Counted from the first letter of the stretch, positions 43,990 through 51,904 are shown. The stretch: 54,819 nucleotides of DNA from Patescibacteria group bacterium (GCA_018830865.1 JAHJRN010000028.1:1-54819), one strand, 5' to 3'. Numbers and translations are program-made. The notes: a model not told the origin generated them from the letters alone.

Positions 43990-44340
43990 CTAGAGCAATC
44001 GTTTTACCGTCAACGGCATGCCTTTTGGATGGTCGACCCGAATGCTCGGCCTGACGGAGAGCAAACCTAGAGAGTTGAGTGTATTGACCTCTACGGCGTT
44101 CGCTTCGTCGCGGACCGGGATGAACGTGACGTACTGTGGGTCATCGCCGGACTCCCAATCGATCTCCTCGTAGAACTCCTTGAGGTAGAGCTGACCGCAC
44201 GCGCAGCACCGGACGAGACGTCGGCTGAAGTGCGAATCTTCTTCGAACGTCCGGATGACTTCGATGGATCTGAATATGTCGTCGCGGGTCAGCGGTTCCA
44301 GGGTCCAGAGGTGGCATTTGGGGATGAGGTGTCCGTTCAT
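43990..44340 (-). CDS. Hypothetical protein, 116 aa, with a CxxC-like motif
   Basis: The small cytoplasmic protein contains RLVRCCACGQLYLKEFYEEI, where CCACG could form half of a zinc site, plus Cys9 in PKCHLW. No signal peptide or membrane helix. I do not recognise the family. It starts 20 nt behind a strong terminator hairpin that ends a structured leader with its own consensus promoter (44589-44561), an arrangement typical of genes controlled by transcription attenuation. The ligand or signal is unknown, and the protein gives no hint. Confidence 0.65.
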   Translation of the reverse strand: MNGHLIPKCHLWTLEPLTRDDIFRSIEVIRTFEEDSHFSRRLVRCCACGQLYLKEFYEEIDWESGDDPQYVTFIPVRDEANAVEVNTLNSLGLLSVRPSIRVDHPKGMPLTVKRLL

Positions 44341-44359
44341 AGGGCTATCACGTTAGATG

Positions 44360-44555
44360 AATGAAAACGAAAAAGCGGCTGAGAGATGGTATCCAGCACA
44401 GAAGGCTGAATGAAATCTCCCAACCGCTAGCGGTCAGTCGCACGACCCATCTGGCTCCCGGCAGATTTCCCCGGTCGCCTATCCCGACAGCGCGTCGGAA
44501 AGGATCATGTGGCCCATTGGTCTGCGGGCGACAGTGTTGTCTGCAAGGAACGACA
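44360..44555 (-). ncRNA. Structured leader RNA or small RNA, no known family
   Basis: Transcription from the promoter at 44589-44561 should start near 44554 and meet a strong terminator at 44428-44374 followed by TTTTTCGTTTTC, giving an RNA of about 190 nt with no convincing frame. Within it GTCGCC and GGCGAC enclose a hairpin CCGAC/GTCGG (loop GCGCT), and ATCTG/CAGAT forms another. A segment GAAATCT (plus-strand 44463-44469) is complementary to AGATTTC (plus-strand 44412-44418), which overlaps the left arm of the terminator and could act as anti-terminator. The protein gene at 44340 follows directly. It could be a riboswitch-like attenuator or a free small RNA. No known riboswitch, 6S, SRP or tmRNA signature was found. 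Confidence 0.6.
44374..44428 (-). terminator. Strong intrinsic terminator inside the leader
   Basis: A 14-bp stem (AGCGGTTGGGAGAT with ATCTCTCAGCCGCT, two wobble pairs) holds a 27-nt loop with an inner CAGC/GCTG hairpin, followed by TTTTTCGTTTTC. Confidence 0.8.
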
Positions 44556-44560
44556 CTCCA

Positions 44561-44589
44561 AATATACCGTTTTTCGGGGGTTTTGTCAA
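44561..44589 (-). promoter_or_regulatory. Consensus promoter of the leader RNA
   Basis: On the minus strand TTGACA (44589-44584), exact 17-bp spacer, TATATT (44566-44561). It is the closest match to the sigma70 consensus in the window. Confidence 0.85.
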
Positions 44590-44612
44590 GAAAAACATAC
44601 CTCTCTCCTACC

Positions 44613-44822
44613 ATCCGACAGGCTACGGCTGACGTGAAGGTCCTTCGACTCGTCGGACTCGCTCAGGAAGCGAATGGCTTATATAAGAGTCGCGTCCCAT
44701 ACATATAAGAGTCGCGTCCCGAGGTCATCCGAGGGATCTTCAAATCTACCGTCTCTATCCGACAGGCTACGGCTTACTTGAAGGTCCTTCGACTCCGCTT
44801 CGCTTCACTCAGGAAGCGACTA
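44613..44822. repeat. Intergenic composite repeat, two partial direct copies
   Basis: ATCCGACAGGCTACGGCT followed by GAAGGTCCTTCGACTC and CTCAGGAAGCGA occurs at 44613-44675 and again at 44757-44820. Between them is GCGTCCCGAGGT...CCGAGGGATCTTC (44706-44742), also found at 45614-45644. AGAGTCGCGTCCC is present twice near 44685-44718. No gene is seen in this gap apart from the leader RNA promoter. Confidence 0.75.
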
Positions 44823-44851
44823 CCCTGTTTCTCCGTCGGGAGATGAGAGTG

Positions 44852-45541
44852 TCATGGCGCCCCCTTCATCTTCCCCTTCCTCCACTCCTCCACGTTCTTA
44901 TGATGTCCGGTCAGGAGCTGCTTTGGGACCTTCCAGCCGAGATAGACTTCCGGGCGGGTGTACTGCGGGTATTCGCGGGTGGTGCCGTCGCTCCAGGATT
45001 CCTGATCGAGAGAAGTTTCCTTACCGAGGACGCCGGGGCGTAGGCGGGCGACGGCGTCGGTCATGACGAGAGCCGCGAGCTCGCCGCCGGTGAGAACGTA
45101 CGGGCCGATGGCGAGTTCCTCGTCGCAGAGTTTCGCGGCGACGCGCTCGTCCACGCCTTCATACCGTCCGCACACGAACACGAGGCGGTCGTACGTCGAG
45201 AGGCGTCGCGCGTCCTTCTGCGTGAAGAGTTTGCCTTTGGCGCTCGTCAGGACGACGCGCGTCTTCTTGGCCTTCGCGGTCTTCACGCCCTTCTTCGTCC
45301 GCAGTCCCAAAGACACCAGCGCCTCATGGATGGGCGCGACCTTCATGACCATGCCGGGGCCGCCGCCGAACGGGCGGTCGTCCACGCTCTTGTGGCGGTC
45401 GTGCGTCCAGTCGCGGAGCTGATGCGCCTTCACGACGAGAAGCCGCTTCTTCTGCGCGCGGCCGAGCATCGCGGCGTCCGCATACGGGGAGACCATCTCC
45501 GGAAAGATGGTGAGGATGTCGATGCGGAGGGGTTTGGACAT
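44852..45541 (-). CDS. trmD: tRNA (guanine-37-N1)-methyltransferase
   Basis: The 229-residue SPOUT methylase methylates G37 of tRNAs reading CNN codons and prevents frameshifting. Typical segments are RIDILTIFPEMVSPY at the N-terminus, DDRPFGGGPGMVMK, the knot region VFVCGRYEGVDERV and GPYVLTGGELAALVMTDAV. It lies on the same strand and downstream of rpsP and the KH gene, the usual cluster, but rimM and rplS, which normally accompany it, are not here. The gap to the KH gene (276 nt) is filled by a repeat, so it may have its own promoter. Confidence 0.96.
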   Translation of the reverse strand: MSKPLRIDILTIFPEMVSPYADAAMLGRAQKKRLLVVKAHQLRDWTHDRHKSVDDRPFGGGPGMVMKVAPIHEALVSLGLRTKKGVKTAKAKKTRVVLTSAKGKLFTQKDARRLSTYDRLVFVCGRYEGVDERVAAKLCDEELAIGPYVLTGGELAALVMTDAVARLRPGVLGKETSLDQESWSDGTTREYPQYTRPEVYLGWKVPKQLLTGHHKNVEEWRKGKMKGAP

Positions 45542-45610
45542 GGGGCAATGATGGCACAGACCGTCGAAGATGTCATTACGCCTACTGGTCGTCGCGTCCT
45601 GACATATGAA

Positions 45611-45747
45611 TTTTCGCGTCCCGAGGTACCCCGAGGGATCTTCCAGTCAGCCGCGGCCCTCCGATATGTCGCTGCGGCTCGCTGGAAGGTCCTTCGGCTC
45701 GTCGGACTCGCTCAGGATGCGAAGGTTGTATTACGGACTCGCTCAGG
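45611..45747. repeat. Intergenic composite repeat, third copy
   Basis: GCGTCCCGAGGT, CCGAGGGATCTTCCAG, then CTGGAAGGTCCTTCGGCTCG and CTCAGGATGCGAAG. It parallels the copies at 44613-44822. The arms GGATCTTCCAG and CTGGAAGGTCC pair, as do the different arms of the other copy, showing compensatory changes. Confidence 0.75.
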
Positions 45748-45817
45748 ATGACATGCTGTTTTGATGTCGAATCAAAAAACCGACCCCATCAGAGGGGCCG
45801 GTTCTTGTCTTTTTCTC

Positions 45818-46198
45818 TTAGATGCCGAGGTCGGCGAGGTCGTCGTCGGTGACGAGGCCTGCGTCGCCATGCCGGGTCTCTTCGCGGGGGGCCGCCGGGA
45901 CGCTCCCGTTCTCCGCCCGACCCTCGTGATGCGCACGGCGCATGTTCTCGGGCTCGTAGATCTTCAGGTTCACGCGGGCGTCCGTCTTGGCGCCGACGAT
46001 CTTGAGAAGGATCCGAAGCGCGCGGGCCGTCTGCCCTTGGCGTCCGATGACATATCCCATGTCATCCTGATTGATGAACAGCGTGAGGAGCACGCCTCGT
46101 TCGTCGACGGTCCGTTCCGTGCGGACGTCTTCCGGGTGATTCACGATGGACTTCACCACGTATTCAATAAACTCCTGTTCGGTAAACGTTTCTGCCAT
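45818..46198 (-). CDS. KH-domain RNA-binding protein (KhpA-like)
   Basis: The 126-residue protein has a single KH domain: FIEYVVKSIVNHPEDVRTER, then the GxxG loop in GYVIGRQGQTARALRILL. It resembles the KhpA/YlqC proteins found between rpsP and trmD in many bacteria, which bind RNA broadly. A longer acidic C-terminal tail (about 35 residues) than in KhpA is present. It stands downstream of rpsP across a hairpin that may reduce read-through. Confidence 0.9.
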   Translation of the reverse strand: MAETFTEQEFIEYVVKSIVNHPEDVRTERTVDERGVLLTLFINQDDMGYVIGRQGQTARALRILLKIVGAKTDARVNLKIYEPENMRRAHHEGRAENGSVPAAPREETRHGDAGLVTDDDLADLGI

Positions 46199-46274
46199 AC
46201 GGCTAGATTAATTGTGAAGGAGACATCGAGACGACGCCTCATGGCGAAAAGGATAGCATGGGCCCTCCTACGTG

Positions 46275-46297
46275 AAAAGGGCCCGATGGGCCCCTTT
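46275..46297 (-). terminator. Hairpin between rpsP and the KH gene
   Basis: Nine pairs, AAGGGGCCC against GGGCCCTTT, with loop ATC and a short T-run on the minus strand. Probably a partial terminator that sets the ratio of S16 to KH protein. Confidence 0.6.
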
Positions 46298-46298
46298 C

Positions 46299-46616
46299 TT
46301 ACGCCTTTTTTTCCGCCTTCTTGGCGATCTTCTCCTTGCGTCGCGTGGAGATGACGACCTTGCGTCGCTTCTCGCCCTCGACGATCTTGCGATCCACGAA
46401 CAAGTTCCAGACCGTCTCGGAGCACTGCGCGCCCTTGCCGATCCAGTGCTTCACGCGATCCTCCTTGACCTCGAAGGTCGAGGGGGAAGTGCGGGGGTTG
46501 TAATGGCCGAGGATTTCGAGAGCCTTGCCCCACGGATCACGCGTCTTTTCGGAGACGATGAACCGATAGGTCGGCTGCTTGCGCTTGCCGATGCGGGTCA
46601 GTCGGATGGTCAACAT
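46299..46616 (-). CDS. rpsP: 30S ribosomal protein S16 (bS16)
   Basis: The 105-residue protein matches bS16 from MLTIRLTRIGKRKQPTYRF through EILGHYNPRTSPSTFEV and DRVKHWIGKGAQCSETVWNL, with a Lys-rich C-terminal tail. It helps assemble the 30S body. The leader of about 75 nt contains a hairpin (GTCCT/AGGAC with inner GGGG/CCCC) that could be a feedback site; this is inference. Confidence 0.97.
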   Translation of the reverse strand: MLTIRLTRIGKRKQPTYRFIVSEKTRDPWGKALEILGHYNPRTSPSTFEVKEDRVKHWIGKGAQCSETVWNLFVDRKIVEGEKRRKVVISTRRKEKIAKKAEKKA

Positions 46617-46697
46617 GCGGGTCTATATCGGATGAGGGAATGAAGAGGTCCTGTGCGGGGCTACCAGACCCCAAAGGACGTGCATGACGGTGGCGTG

Positions 46698-46726
46698 AGG
46701 ATACGGAATTCCGCGAAAAATGTCAA
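46698..46726 (-). promoter_or_regulatory. Promoter of rpsP
   Basis: On the minus strand consensus TTGACA (46726-46721), 17-bp spacer, TATCCT (46703-46698), about 75 nt before the mature start of the coding region. Confidence 0.7.
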
Positions 46727-46775
46727 ACCCGCCCGGGGTGCGGGCGGGTCGTCATAGGGGTGGGATCCATTGACC

Positions 46776-47573
46776 CTACGGCGTCGTGCTGGTCGTGGTT
46801 TCGAAGTCGACGCGCGCATCCTTCAGGTCCTGAAGTGCGTCCTGTGCCGCAATACGGAACGTGTCACGCAGGTCCCGGAACGCCTCGTCACGCGCATCCT
46901 TTGCTTCCCGGGTCGCTTCGATGTACGTGTCACGCGCGGCGTCACGACTGGCGTTGAGCGTGTCACGCGCGGCCTCGACCGCGGCGCGATACGTCTCACG
47001 TGCAGCCATCCGTTCCTCCACTGGTGCGTCGCAATCTTTGAGATACGCCTCGAACGCCTCATCCACGGCGTCGCGACGGGCGTCGGAAGCCTTCTCCATC
47101 GCCTTGAGACGGACGTCGGATGCGGCCTTCATCGCGTCGCGGAACGTCTCGACAGCGTCCGCATGTGCATCCTGCCGCGTCTCGATAACGTCGTCGAGCG
47201 CTTCGCGATACGCCTCGACCGCGGGCTTCAGCGCTTCCGGAATCCTTTCGTCGCGTTTGACGCGGCGCTCCTCCATCCGTTGTTCCGCTTCGGACCGCGT
47301 CTGCTCGCGCTTCGCCTCGACATACGCAAGCCGTTCCTCCTGCCTGTTCCGGATCTCCTCCCGCCGCGCGTCCGCCTTCTGGCTCACGTCCTCGCGTCCA
47401 GCGCGTTGACGGACATGCAGGGCGTTGAGCCGTGCGTTGCAGAGATCCCGACCGACACGCTCGGTGACGCTCAATCCCGCCTGCTGTTGCTGCTGGGCGG
47501 AGGCGGCGAGCGGCGACGCGAACACCATGGCTACGGTCGCGGCCGTGAGGAGCGAGAGGCGCAGATGCTTCAT
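46776..47573 (-). CDS. Exported coiled-coil protein, 265 aa
   Basis: A signal peptide (LRLSLLTAATVAMVFASPLA, then ASAQ) is followed by a Gln run (QQQQQ) and then about 220 residues of highly charged helix rich in Arg, Glu, Ala and Asp (EEIRNRQEERLAYVEAKREQ, ASDVRLKAMEKASDARRDAV), in repeated short units. Almost no hydrophobic core other than Ala and Leu spacing is seen, so an elongated coiled coil in the envelope is likely. The C-terminus is Thr-rich (FETTTSTTP). ATG 47573 is chosen because a TATTAT -10 ends 8 nt upstream. I cannot name a family. Confidence 0.72.
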   Translation of the reverse strand: MKHLRLSLLTAATVAMVFASPLAASAQQQQQAGLSVTERVGRDLCNARLNALHVRQRAGREDVSQKADARREEIRNRQEERLAYVEAKREQTRSEAEQRMEERRVKRDERIPEALKPAVEAYREALDDVIETRQDAHADAVETFRDAMKAASDVRLKAMEKASDARRDAVDEAFEAYLKDCDAPVEERMAARETYRAAVEAARDTLNASRDAARDTYIEATREAKDARDEAFRDLRDTFRIAAQDALQDLKDARVDFETTTSTTP

Positions 47574-47581
47574 ATGCTCCG

Positions 47582-47609
47582 ATAATAGCACACCTCGGAC
47601 GTCATGCAA
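47582..47609 (-). promoter_or_regulatory. Promoter of the coiled-coil protein gene, leaderless
   Basis: TTGCAT (47609-47604), 16-bp spacer, TATTAT (47587-47582), 8 nt before ATG 47573. The -35 overlaps the 3' end of the glutamate dehydrogenase gene. Confidence 0.55.
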
Positions 47610-48831
47610 CGTCGTCCTGCGCCTTCCGGATGCGCTCGAGCCCGACGATGAACGCGGCCTCGCGATACGTCACGGCATACGTCTTCGCGGCCTCCATGAC
47701 CGCGTGACTCGCATCATCCATCAAGGCTTCGAGGCGCGTCAGCACGCCCGCTTCGGTCCAATGCTCGTTGATGCGGTTCTGTTCCCATTCGAGGTACGAC
47801 GTCGCGACGCCGCCCGCGTTCACGAGCACGTCCGGCACGACCGGGATGCCGCGCTTCGCGAGGAGCGCGTCGGCCTCGGGCGCGGTCGGCCCGTTCGCGA
47901 CCTCGAGGACCATCCGGCATGACAGGGCCTCGGCGTTCGCGTCCGTGATCTGGTTCTCGAGCGCGGACGGCACGAGCACCCCGCACGGCAGGCGGAGCAG
48001 TTCCTCGTTCGTGACGGTGCGGCTTCCGTGCGGCTGGCCGAGATGACCGGTCGACCGCTTCGCCTGGATGAGCGCCGGGATGTCGAGGCCGTTCTCGTCA
48101 TGGAGCGCGGTCCTGGAATCGGACACGGCCACGACCTTGTAGCCGTGATGATGGAAGAGCCGAGCGATCTCCTGCCCCGCGTTGCCGAAGCCCTGCACCG
48201 CCACGGTCGCGGTCTCCGGATCCATGCCGTGCGCCGCGCGGAACGCCTCGAAGACGCGGAACGCCCCATGCCCGGTCGCGGCGCCCCGTCCCTCGGACCC
48301 GCCGTTCGGGATGGTCTTGCCCGTGATGACGGCCGGCGAGGGCGTACCGACGATCTTCGCGTATTCATCCGCCATCCAGTCCATGATCTGCGGGGTCGTG
48401 TTCACGTCCGGGGCCGGCACGTCCTTGTCCGGTCCGATGACGTCCGCGATGGCACGGATGAAGGCGCGAGAAAGACGCTCGAGCTCACCGATGGAGAGGT
48501 CCTTGGGGTTCACGGTCACACCGCCCTTGCCGCCGCCGAACGGGACGTTCACCACCGCGCACTTCACGGCCATCCAGAAGGAGAGGGCCTTCACCTCGTC
48601 GAGATCGACCTGGGGGTGGAACCGAAGGCCTCCCTTATACGGCCCGCGCGCGTTCGAATACTGCACGCGGAAGCCGTGGAAGATGCGCTGGCTCCCGTCG
48701 TCCATCGCGACCGGGACGTGCACGTCGACGATGCGTTCGGGCTGGCGCAGACGCTCGAGGTTCGGCGCGGGCAGGTGCATGGCGGTCGCGGCGAGGTCGA
48801 GCTGCCGCATGGCGTTCTGGAAAGCAGACAT
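47602..48831 (-). CDS. gdhA: Glutamate dehydrogenase (Glu/Leu/Phe/Val family)
   Basis: The 409-residue enzyme interconverts glutamate and 2-oxoglutarate plus ammonia with NAD(P). Substrate-side motifs are ARGPYKGGLRFHP and the catalytic Lys in VPFGGGKGGV, with Asp in PAPDVNT. The Rossmann part has ATVAVQGFGNAGQEIARLF followed by VVAVSDSRTAL. The start at 48831 (MSAFQNAMRQLD) is the family start; the frame extends 25 codons beyond, past the promoter. It appears monocistronic. In a gene-poor lifestyle it would serve amino-acid use or ammonia handling. Confidence 0.94.
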   Translation of the reverse strand: MSAFQNAMRQLDLAATAMHLPAPNLERLRQPERIVDVHVPVAMDDGSQRIFHGFRVQYSNARGPYKGGLRFHPQVDLDEVKALSFWMAVKCAVVNVPFGGGKGGVTVNPKDLSIGELERLSRAFIRAIADVIGPDKDVPAPDVNTTPQIMDWMADEYAKIVGTPSPAVITGKTIPNGGSEGRGAATGHGAFRVFEAFRAAHGMDPETATVAVQGFGNAGQEIARLFHHHGYKVVAVSDSRTALHDENGLDIPALIQAKRSTGHLGQPHGSRTVTNEELLRLPCGVLVPSALENQITDANAEALSCRMVLEVANGPTAPEADALLAKRGIPVVPDVLVNAGGVATSYLEWEQNRINEHWTEAGVLTRLEALMDDASHAVMEAAKTYAVTYREAAFIVGLERIRKAQDDVA

Positions 48832-48860
48832 AGAAAAAGATAGTTCGACGTTAAGACAAA

Positions 48861-48889
48861 ACTGTAGGACTCCGTCGCGGACTTGGCAA
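48861..48889 (-). promoter_or_regulatory. Promoter of gdhA
   Basis: TTGCCA (48889-48884), 17-bp spacer, TACAGT (48866-48861), about 23 nt of leader. Confidence 0.6.
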
Positions 48890-48917
48890 CGGATTCCCTG
48901 ACGCATGCGTCGCGCCC

Positions 48918-49154
48918 TTATCCTCCTTCGATCCCTTTCACCAACGCCGCTTCCTGGAGGGCGACGGCGACGAAGGCGTCCGCGTCGTCCCGTTTCGCCG
49001 CCTCCTGCTTGGCCAAAAACAGGCCATGGAGCTTCGGGAGTGCCGCGAGGAGGAGCTCCCGGTCCTTCTTCGGTGGCTCTGGCGCCTCGTTCATGATCCG
49101 GACGAATTCCGGATCCGCGTTCGGGACATTCTGCATGATGAGGTCGATATCCAT
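48918..49154 (-). CDS. Hypothetical protein, 78 aa
   Basis: ATG 49154 lies one base after the stop of the 49156-50412 gene, so the two are coupled. The product is a small, helical, charged protein (MDIDLIMQNVPNADPEFVRI at the start, LPKLHGLFLAKQEAAKRDDA in the middle). The frame continues upstream for 45 codons inside the previous gene, which is not used. I do not recognise it. No membrane segment or cofactor motif. Confidence 0.6.
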   Translation of the reverse strand: MDIDLIMQNVPNADPEFVRIMNEAPEPPKKDRELLLAALPKLHGLFLAKQEAAKRDDADAFVAVALQEAALVKGIEGG

Positions 49155-49155
49155 A

Positions 49156-50412
49156 TCACTGTCTCGGTATGGCCTTCTTCTGCGGGAGCGTCGGACGGTC
49201 GATGACCGTGACCATGACGTATCCTTTTCCGCCTTCGTCTCGCATCGGATACAGCCGCGCGCCTTCGGACCCGGTAAGCAGCGGAGCAATCTCCATGAAC
49301 AGATTCTGATAGGCCCCTTCCTCCGGAGTCAGAACTTTGACAGGGGCTGGCCTTTTCGGAAGATTCCGTTTCGGTTGTGCCGAATACGCCGGCGGGTCGG
49401 GCAGATGCTTCACGATGGCGAGATGGAGCGGCTGTCCCGCCGTTCCGCCTTCCGCAGCTTCCGGGATAAAGGCTCCGGTGACTCCGGACGAAACCGCGTC
49501 GTGCAGGATGCTGTCCTCGAATCCGTACGCATCCGAATCCGGCGGGATATCCGGCCGTTCGAATGCCATCAGCAGGAGGCGGACCTTGGAATCCTCGGGC
49601 CCACGGATGGGTGTATGCCATTCGACGCGTACGCCCTCATATGGGGACAGGGCCGGTGCCATCATCAGGAAACCGCGGTCCAGCATCGACGCCCGCGTCT
49701 CGCCCGGCCGCTCATGCACGACGGAAATCAATGCGGTCGGCCGACGTTCCCCTTCGAAGAACGTGAGACGCGTGACCTTCGGGTCGATCGGCTTCGTCTT
49801 CATCTCCTTCAGCCGCAGCTGTCGGTCGCGTTTCATGAAACGGCGTATCTCCGCCCGATCCTCGTTCTTGACCGCGCGCTTGTAGGCGGATTCATCCGGG
49901 TCATAGACCCCCTCCTCCCACCTCCACCATTGCCGCATCCCGGGATGTTCGGTCTTCGGCTTGATTCCGATCGTCGCAGCCCCGCCTTCGTGGCCAGCCT
50001 TCACGCCCGACATGAATTCGAACCCTCTCGTCATCCGGCCTTCGCCCGTCGCTGCGGCGCTCACGGCTTCGGCGAACCCGCCCGCCGTCAGGGTCGGCCG
50101 TTTGCCGGCCCGCGTCGGCGATGTCGTCCGTGCTTCATCGGACCGGACTTCCTTGGCCATACGCGCCTCATCCTCTTCGGACGGCTCTTCGTTGTATCCG
50201 GGGTACTGTGCCTCCCGATCGGCGAGTGAGATGCCGCCGATCTTGAACGACGCGCATCCCTGCGATGAGAGCGCGAGCATGGCCGCGACGGCCCACCGGC
50301 CGGCCGGACCTTTCGCGGCGCGCTTCAGGAGGTTCTCCTCACGGCGCATCGGATCCAGGGGAGACTTCGTCTCGACGGACGGGCGTGCGAACGGATTCGG
50401 CATCTGTTCCAT
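49156..50412 (-). CDS. Hypothetical membrane-anchored protein, 418 aa
   Basis: After a cytoplasmic basic stretch of about 38 residues a hydrophobic segment with a lipobox-like end follows (RWAVAAMLALSSQGCASF), so it is either a lipoprotein with a long n-region or a single-span anchor. The exterior part is charged and has a WRWEEGVYDPDE segment, a mid region with FLMMAPALSPYEGVRVEWHT, and a Pro-rich linker (KRNLPKRPAPVKV). No enzyme motif is recognised. ATG 50412 is chosen; ATG 50403 is an alternative. It is upstream of the 78-residue gene and downstream of the trxB terminator. Confidence 0.65.
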   Translation of the reverse strand: MEQMPNPFARPSVETKSPLDPMRREENLLKRAAKGPAGRWAVAAMLALSSQGCASFKIGGISLADREAQYPGYNEEPSEEDEARMAKEVRSDEARTTSPTRAGKRPTLTAGGFAEAVSAAATGEGRMTRGFEFMSGVKAGHEGGAATIGIKPKTEHPGMRQWWRWEEGVYDPDESAYKRAVKNEDRAEIRRFMKRDRQLRLKEMKTKPIDPKVTRLTFFEGERRPTALISVVHERPGETRASMLDRGFLMMAPALSPYEGVRVEWHTPIRGPEDSKVRLLLMAFERPDIPPDSDAYGFEDSILHDAVSSGVTGAFIPEAAEGGTAGQPLHLAIVKHLPDPPAYSAQPKRNLPKRPAPVKVLTPEEGAYQNLFMEIAPLLTGSEGARLYPMRDEGGKGYVMVTVIDRPTLPQKKAIPRQ

Positions 50413-50431
50413 GCGGCAAGTGTGACACAAA

Positions 50432-50452
50432 ACCGCGTGCCTCGCACGCGGT
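50432..50452 (-). terminator. Intrinsic terminator of trxA-trxB
   Basis: ACCGCGTGC/GCACGCGGT with a 3-nt loop, followed on the minus strand by TTTTGTG. Confidence 0.75.
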
Positions 50453-50481
50453 CCGTTTCCTGTTCGATGATGTCGACGGCG

Positions 50482-51417
50482 TCACGCATCGTGCTCCTTG
50501 GCCGCGAGGTACTTCTCCGCGTCGAGGAACGCCATGCAGCCCGAGCCGACGGCCGTGACAGCCTGGCGGTAGCGGAAATCCTGCACGTCGCCGCCGGCGA
50601 AAACGCCCGAGACGCTCGTGAGGGACGTGCCGGGCTGGGTCTTCACGAAGCCCTTCTCGTCGAGATCGACCTGCCCCTTGAAGATACCCGTATTCGGCAC
50701 ATGCCCGATGGCCGCGAACACGCCGTCGACGGCCAAATCCCGCGTCTCGCCGGTCTTCGTGTCGCGGAGCTTCACGCCCGTGACGTGCCCGACGTCGACG
50801 CCCAGCACCTCCACGACCTCCGCATTCCAGACGACCTCGATCTTGGGATTCTTGGCCGTGCGGTCCTGCATGATCTTGGAGGCCGTGAACGCGTCGCGGC
50901 GATGGATGATGGTGACCTTGTCCGCGAACCGCGTCAGGAAATTCGCCTCCTCCATGGCCGCATCGCCGCCGCCCACGACCGCGACCTGTTTCCCCTTGAA
51001 GAAGAACCCGTCGCACGTGGCGCAGGCGGACACGCCCTTGCCGTACAGCGCCTTCTCGCTTTCCAGACCTAATCGCCGCGCGGATGCGCCGGTCGCGATG
51101 ATGACCGCCTCGGCCTCATGCGTCGTACCGTTGGCCGTGACCTTGAATGGCGACGACGAAAAGTCCACGGACGTGACGTCCTCGGACAGGACCTCGGCGC
51201 CGAACTTCTTCGCCTGCGTGCGGCACCGATCCATGAGATCGGTCCCGAGGATGCCGTCCGGGAAGCCCGGGAAATTCTCGACCTCGGTGGTGGTGATGAG
51301 CTGGCCGCCCGGTTCCGGCCCCTCGAAGACGAGCGGTTCGAACGACGCCCGCGCCGCATAGATGGCGGCGGACCACCCGGCCGGCCCGGACCCGATGATG
51401 ATGAGTTTGCGGGACAT
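50482..51417 (-). CDS. trxB: Thioredoxin reductase
   Basis: The 311-residue flavoenzyme reduces thioredoxin with NADPH. The FAD-binding motif is [18 protein letters not shown] at the N-terminus, the redox site [10 protein letters not shown] in the middle, the NADPH motif [17 protein letters not shown] after it, and the C-terminal FAD contact [19 protein letters not shown]. Start ATG 51417 (MSRKLIIIG) is preferred to a GTG two codons upstream. It begins 7 nt after the trxA stop, forming an operon with it. Confidence 0.97.
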   Translation of the reverse strand: MSRKLIIIGSGPAGWSAAIYAARASFEPLVFEGPEPGGQLITTTEVENFPGFPDGILGTDLMDRCRTQAKKFGAEVLSEDVTSVDFSSSPFKVTANGTTHEAEAVIIATGASARRLGLESEKALYGKGVSACATCDGFFFKGKQVAVVGGGDAAMEEANFLTRFADKVTIIHRRDAFTASKIMQDRTAKNPKIEVVWNAEVVEVLGVDVGHVTGVKLRDTKTGETRDLAVDGVFAAIGHVPNTGIFKGQVDLDEKGFVKTQPGTSLTSVSGVFAGGDVQDFRYRQAVTAVGSGCMAFLDAEKYLAAKEHDA

Positions 51418-51424
51418 ACGCACG

Positions 51425-51748
51425 TCAGCTTGCGTGTTTCATCACGCGCTCCTTCAGGGACTGCTTCTCCATGGTGCCCGCGATCTGCTCTACGACCTGC
51501 CCGCCCTTGAAGACGAGGAGAGTCGGAATGGACATGATGCCGTACGTCTGTGCGGACTGGCCGTTCTCGTCGACGTTGCATGTGCCGATCTTGAAGGTCG
51601 CGCCGTCGATCTCCTCCGAGAGTTCCTCGATGACCGGGGCCATCATGCGGCACGGACCGCACCACGATGCCCAAAAATCCACGAGGACGGGCGTGGGCGA
51701 TTTCAGGACCTCCTCCTCGAAGTTCGCGTCGGTGAAAATATGTTCCAT
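51425..51748 (-). CDS. trxA: Thioredoxin
   Basis: The 107-residue protein has the standard fold with active site [15 protein letters not shown] and cis-Pro in [11 protein letters not shown]. It reduces cytoplasmic disulfides and is regenerated by TrxB from the adjoining gene. The start is supported by a promoter whose -10 ends 9 nt upstream. Confidence 0.97.
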   Translation of the reverse strand: MEHIFTDANFEEEVLKSPTPVLVDFWASWCGPCRMMAPVIEELSEEIDGATFKIGTCNVDENGQSAQTYGIMSIPTLLVFKGGQVVEQIAGTMEKQSLKERVMKHAS

Positions 51749-51757
51749 AGTCGTTCA

Positions 51758-51786
51758 AGACTACGCCCATGGGACGGACGAGGCAA
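51758..51786 (-). promoter_or_regulatory. Promoter of trxA-trxB, leaderless
   Basis: TTGCCT (51786-51781), 17-bp spacer, TAGTCT (51763-51758), 9 nt before ATG 51748. Confidence 0.65.
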
Positions 51787-51876
51787 GCGGATGAATGACG
51801 GGGACCGTCTGTGACATCAGAATTCCTCCATCCTCCCCTTGACCACGTTGATTTCACGGGGAAGACCGCATACACA

Positions 51877-51904
51877 AACCCCCTCTTGGGCGTAAGAAGG
51901 GGTT
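51877..51904 (-). terminator. Intrinsic terminator of infB
   Basis: An 11-bp stem AACCCCTTCTT/AAGAGGGGGTT (one wobble) with loop ACGCCC, followed by TTGTG on the minus strand. It is related to the terminators at 36666 and 37759. Confidence 0.7.

Noticed and set aside
44360-44555. Cobalamin, TPP, T-box or c-di-GMP riboswitch
   Set aside because: Partial resemblances such as GGGAGCCAG and CTGAGAGATGG were checked, but the required conserved boxes are absent or in the wrong order.
44360-44555. 6S RNA, tmRNA or SRP RNA
   Set aside because: The ends do not pair over a long stem as in 6S, there is no tRNA-like 3' part or tag frame, and the SRP core GGAAGGAAGCA motif is missing.
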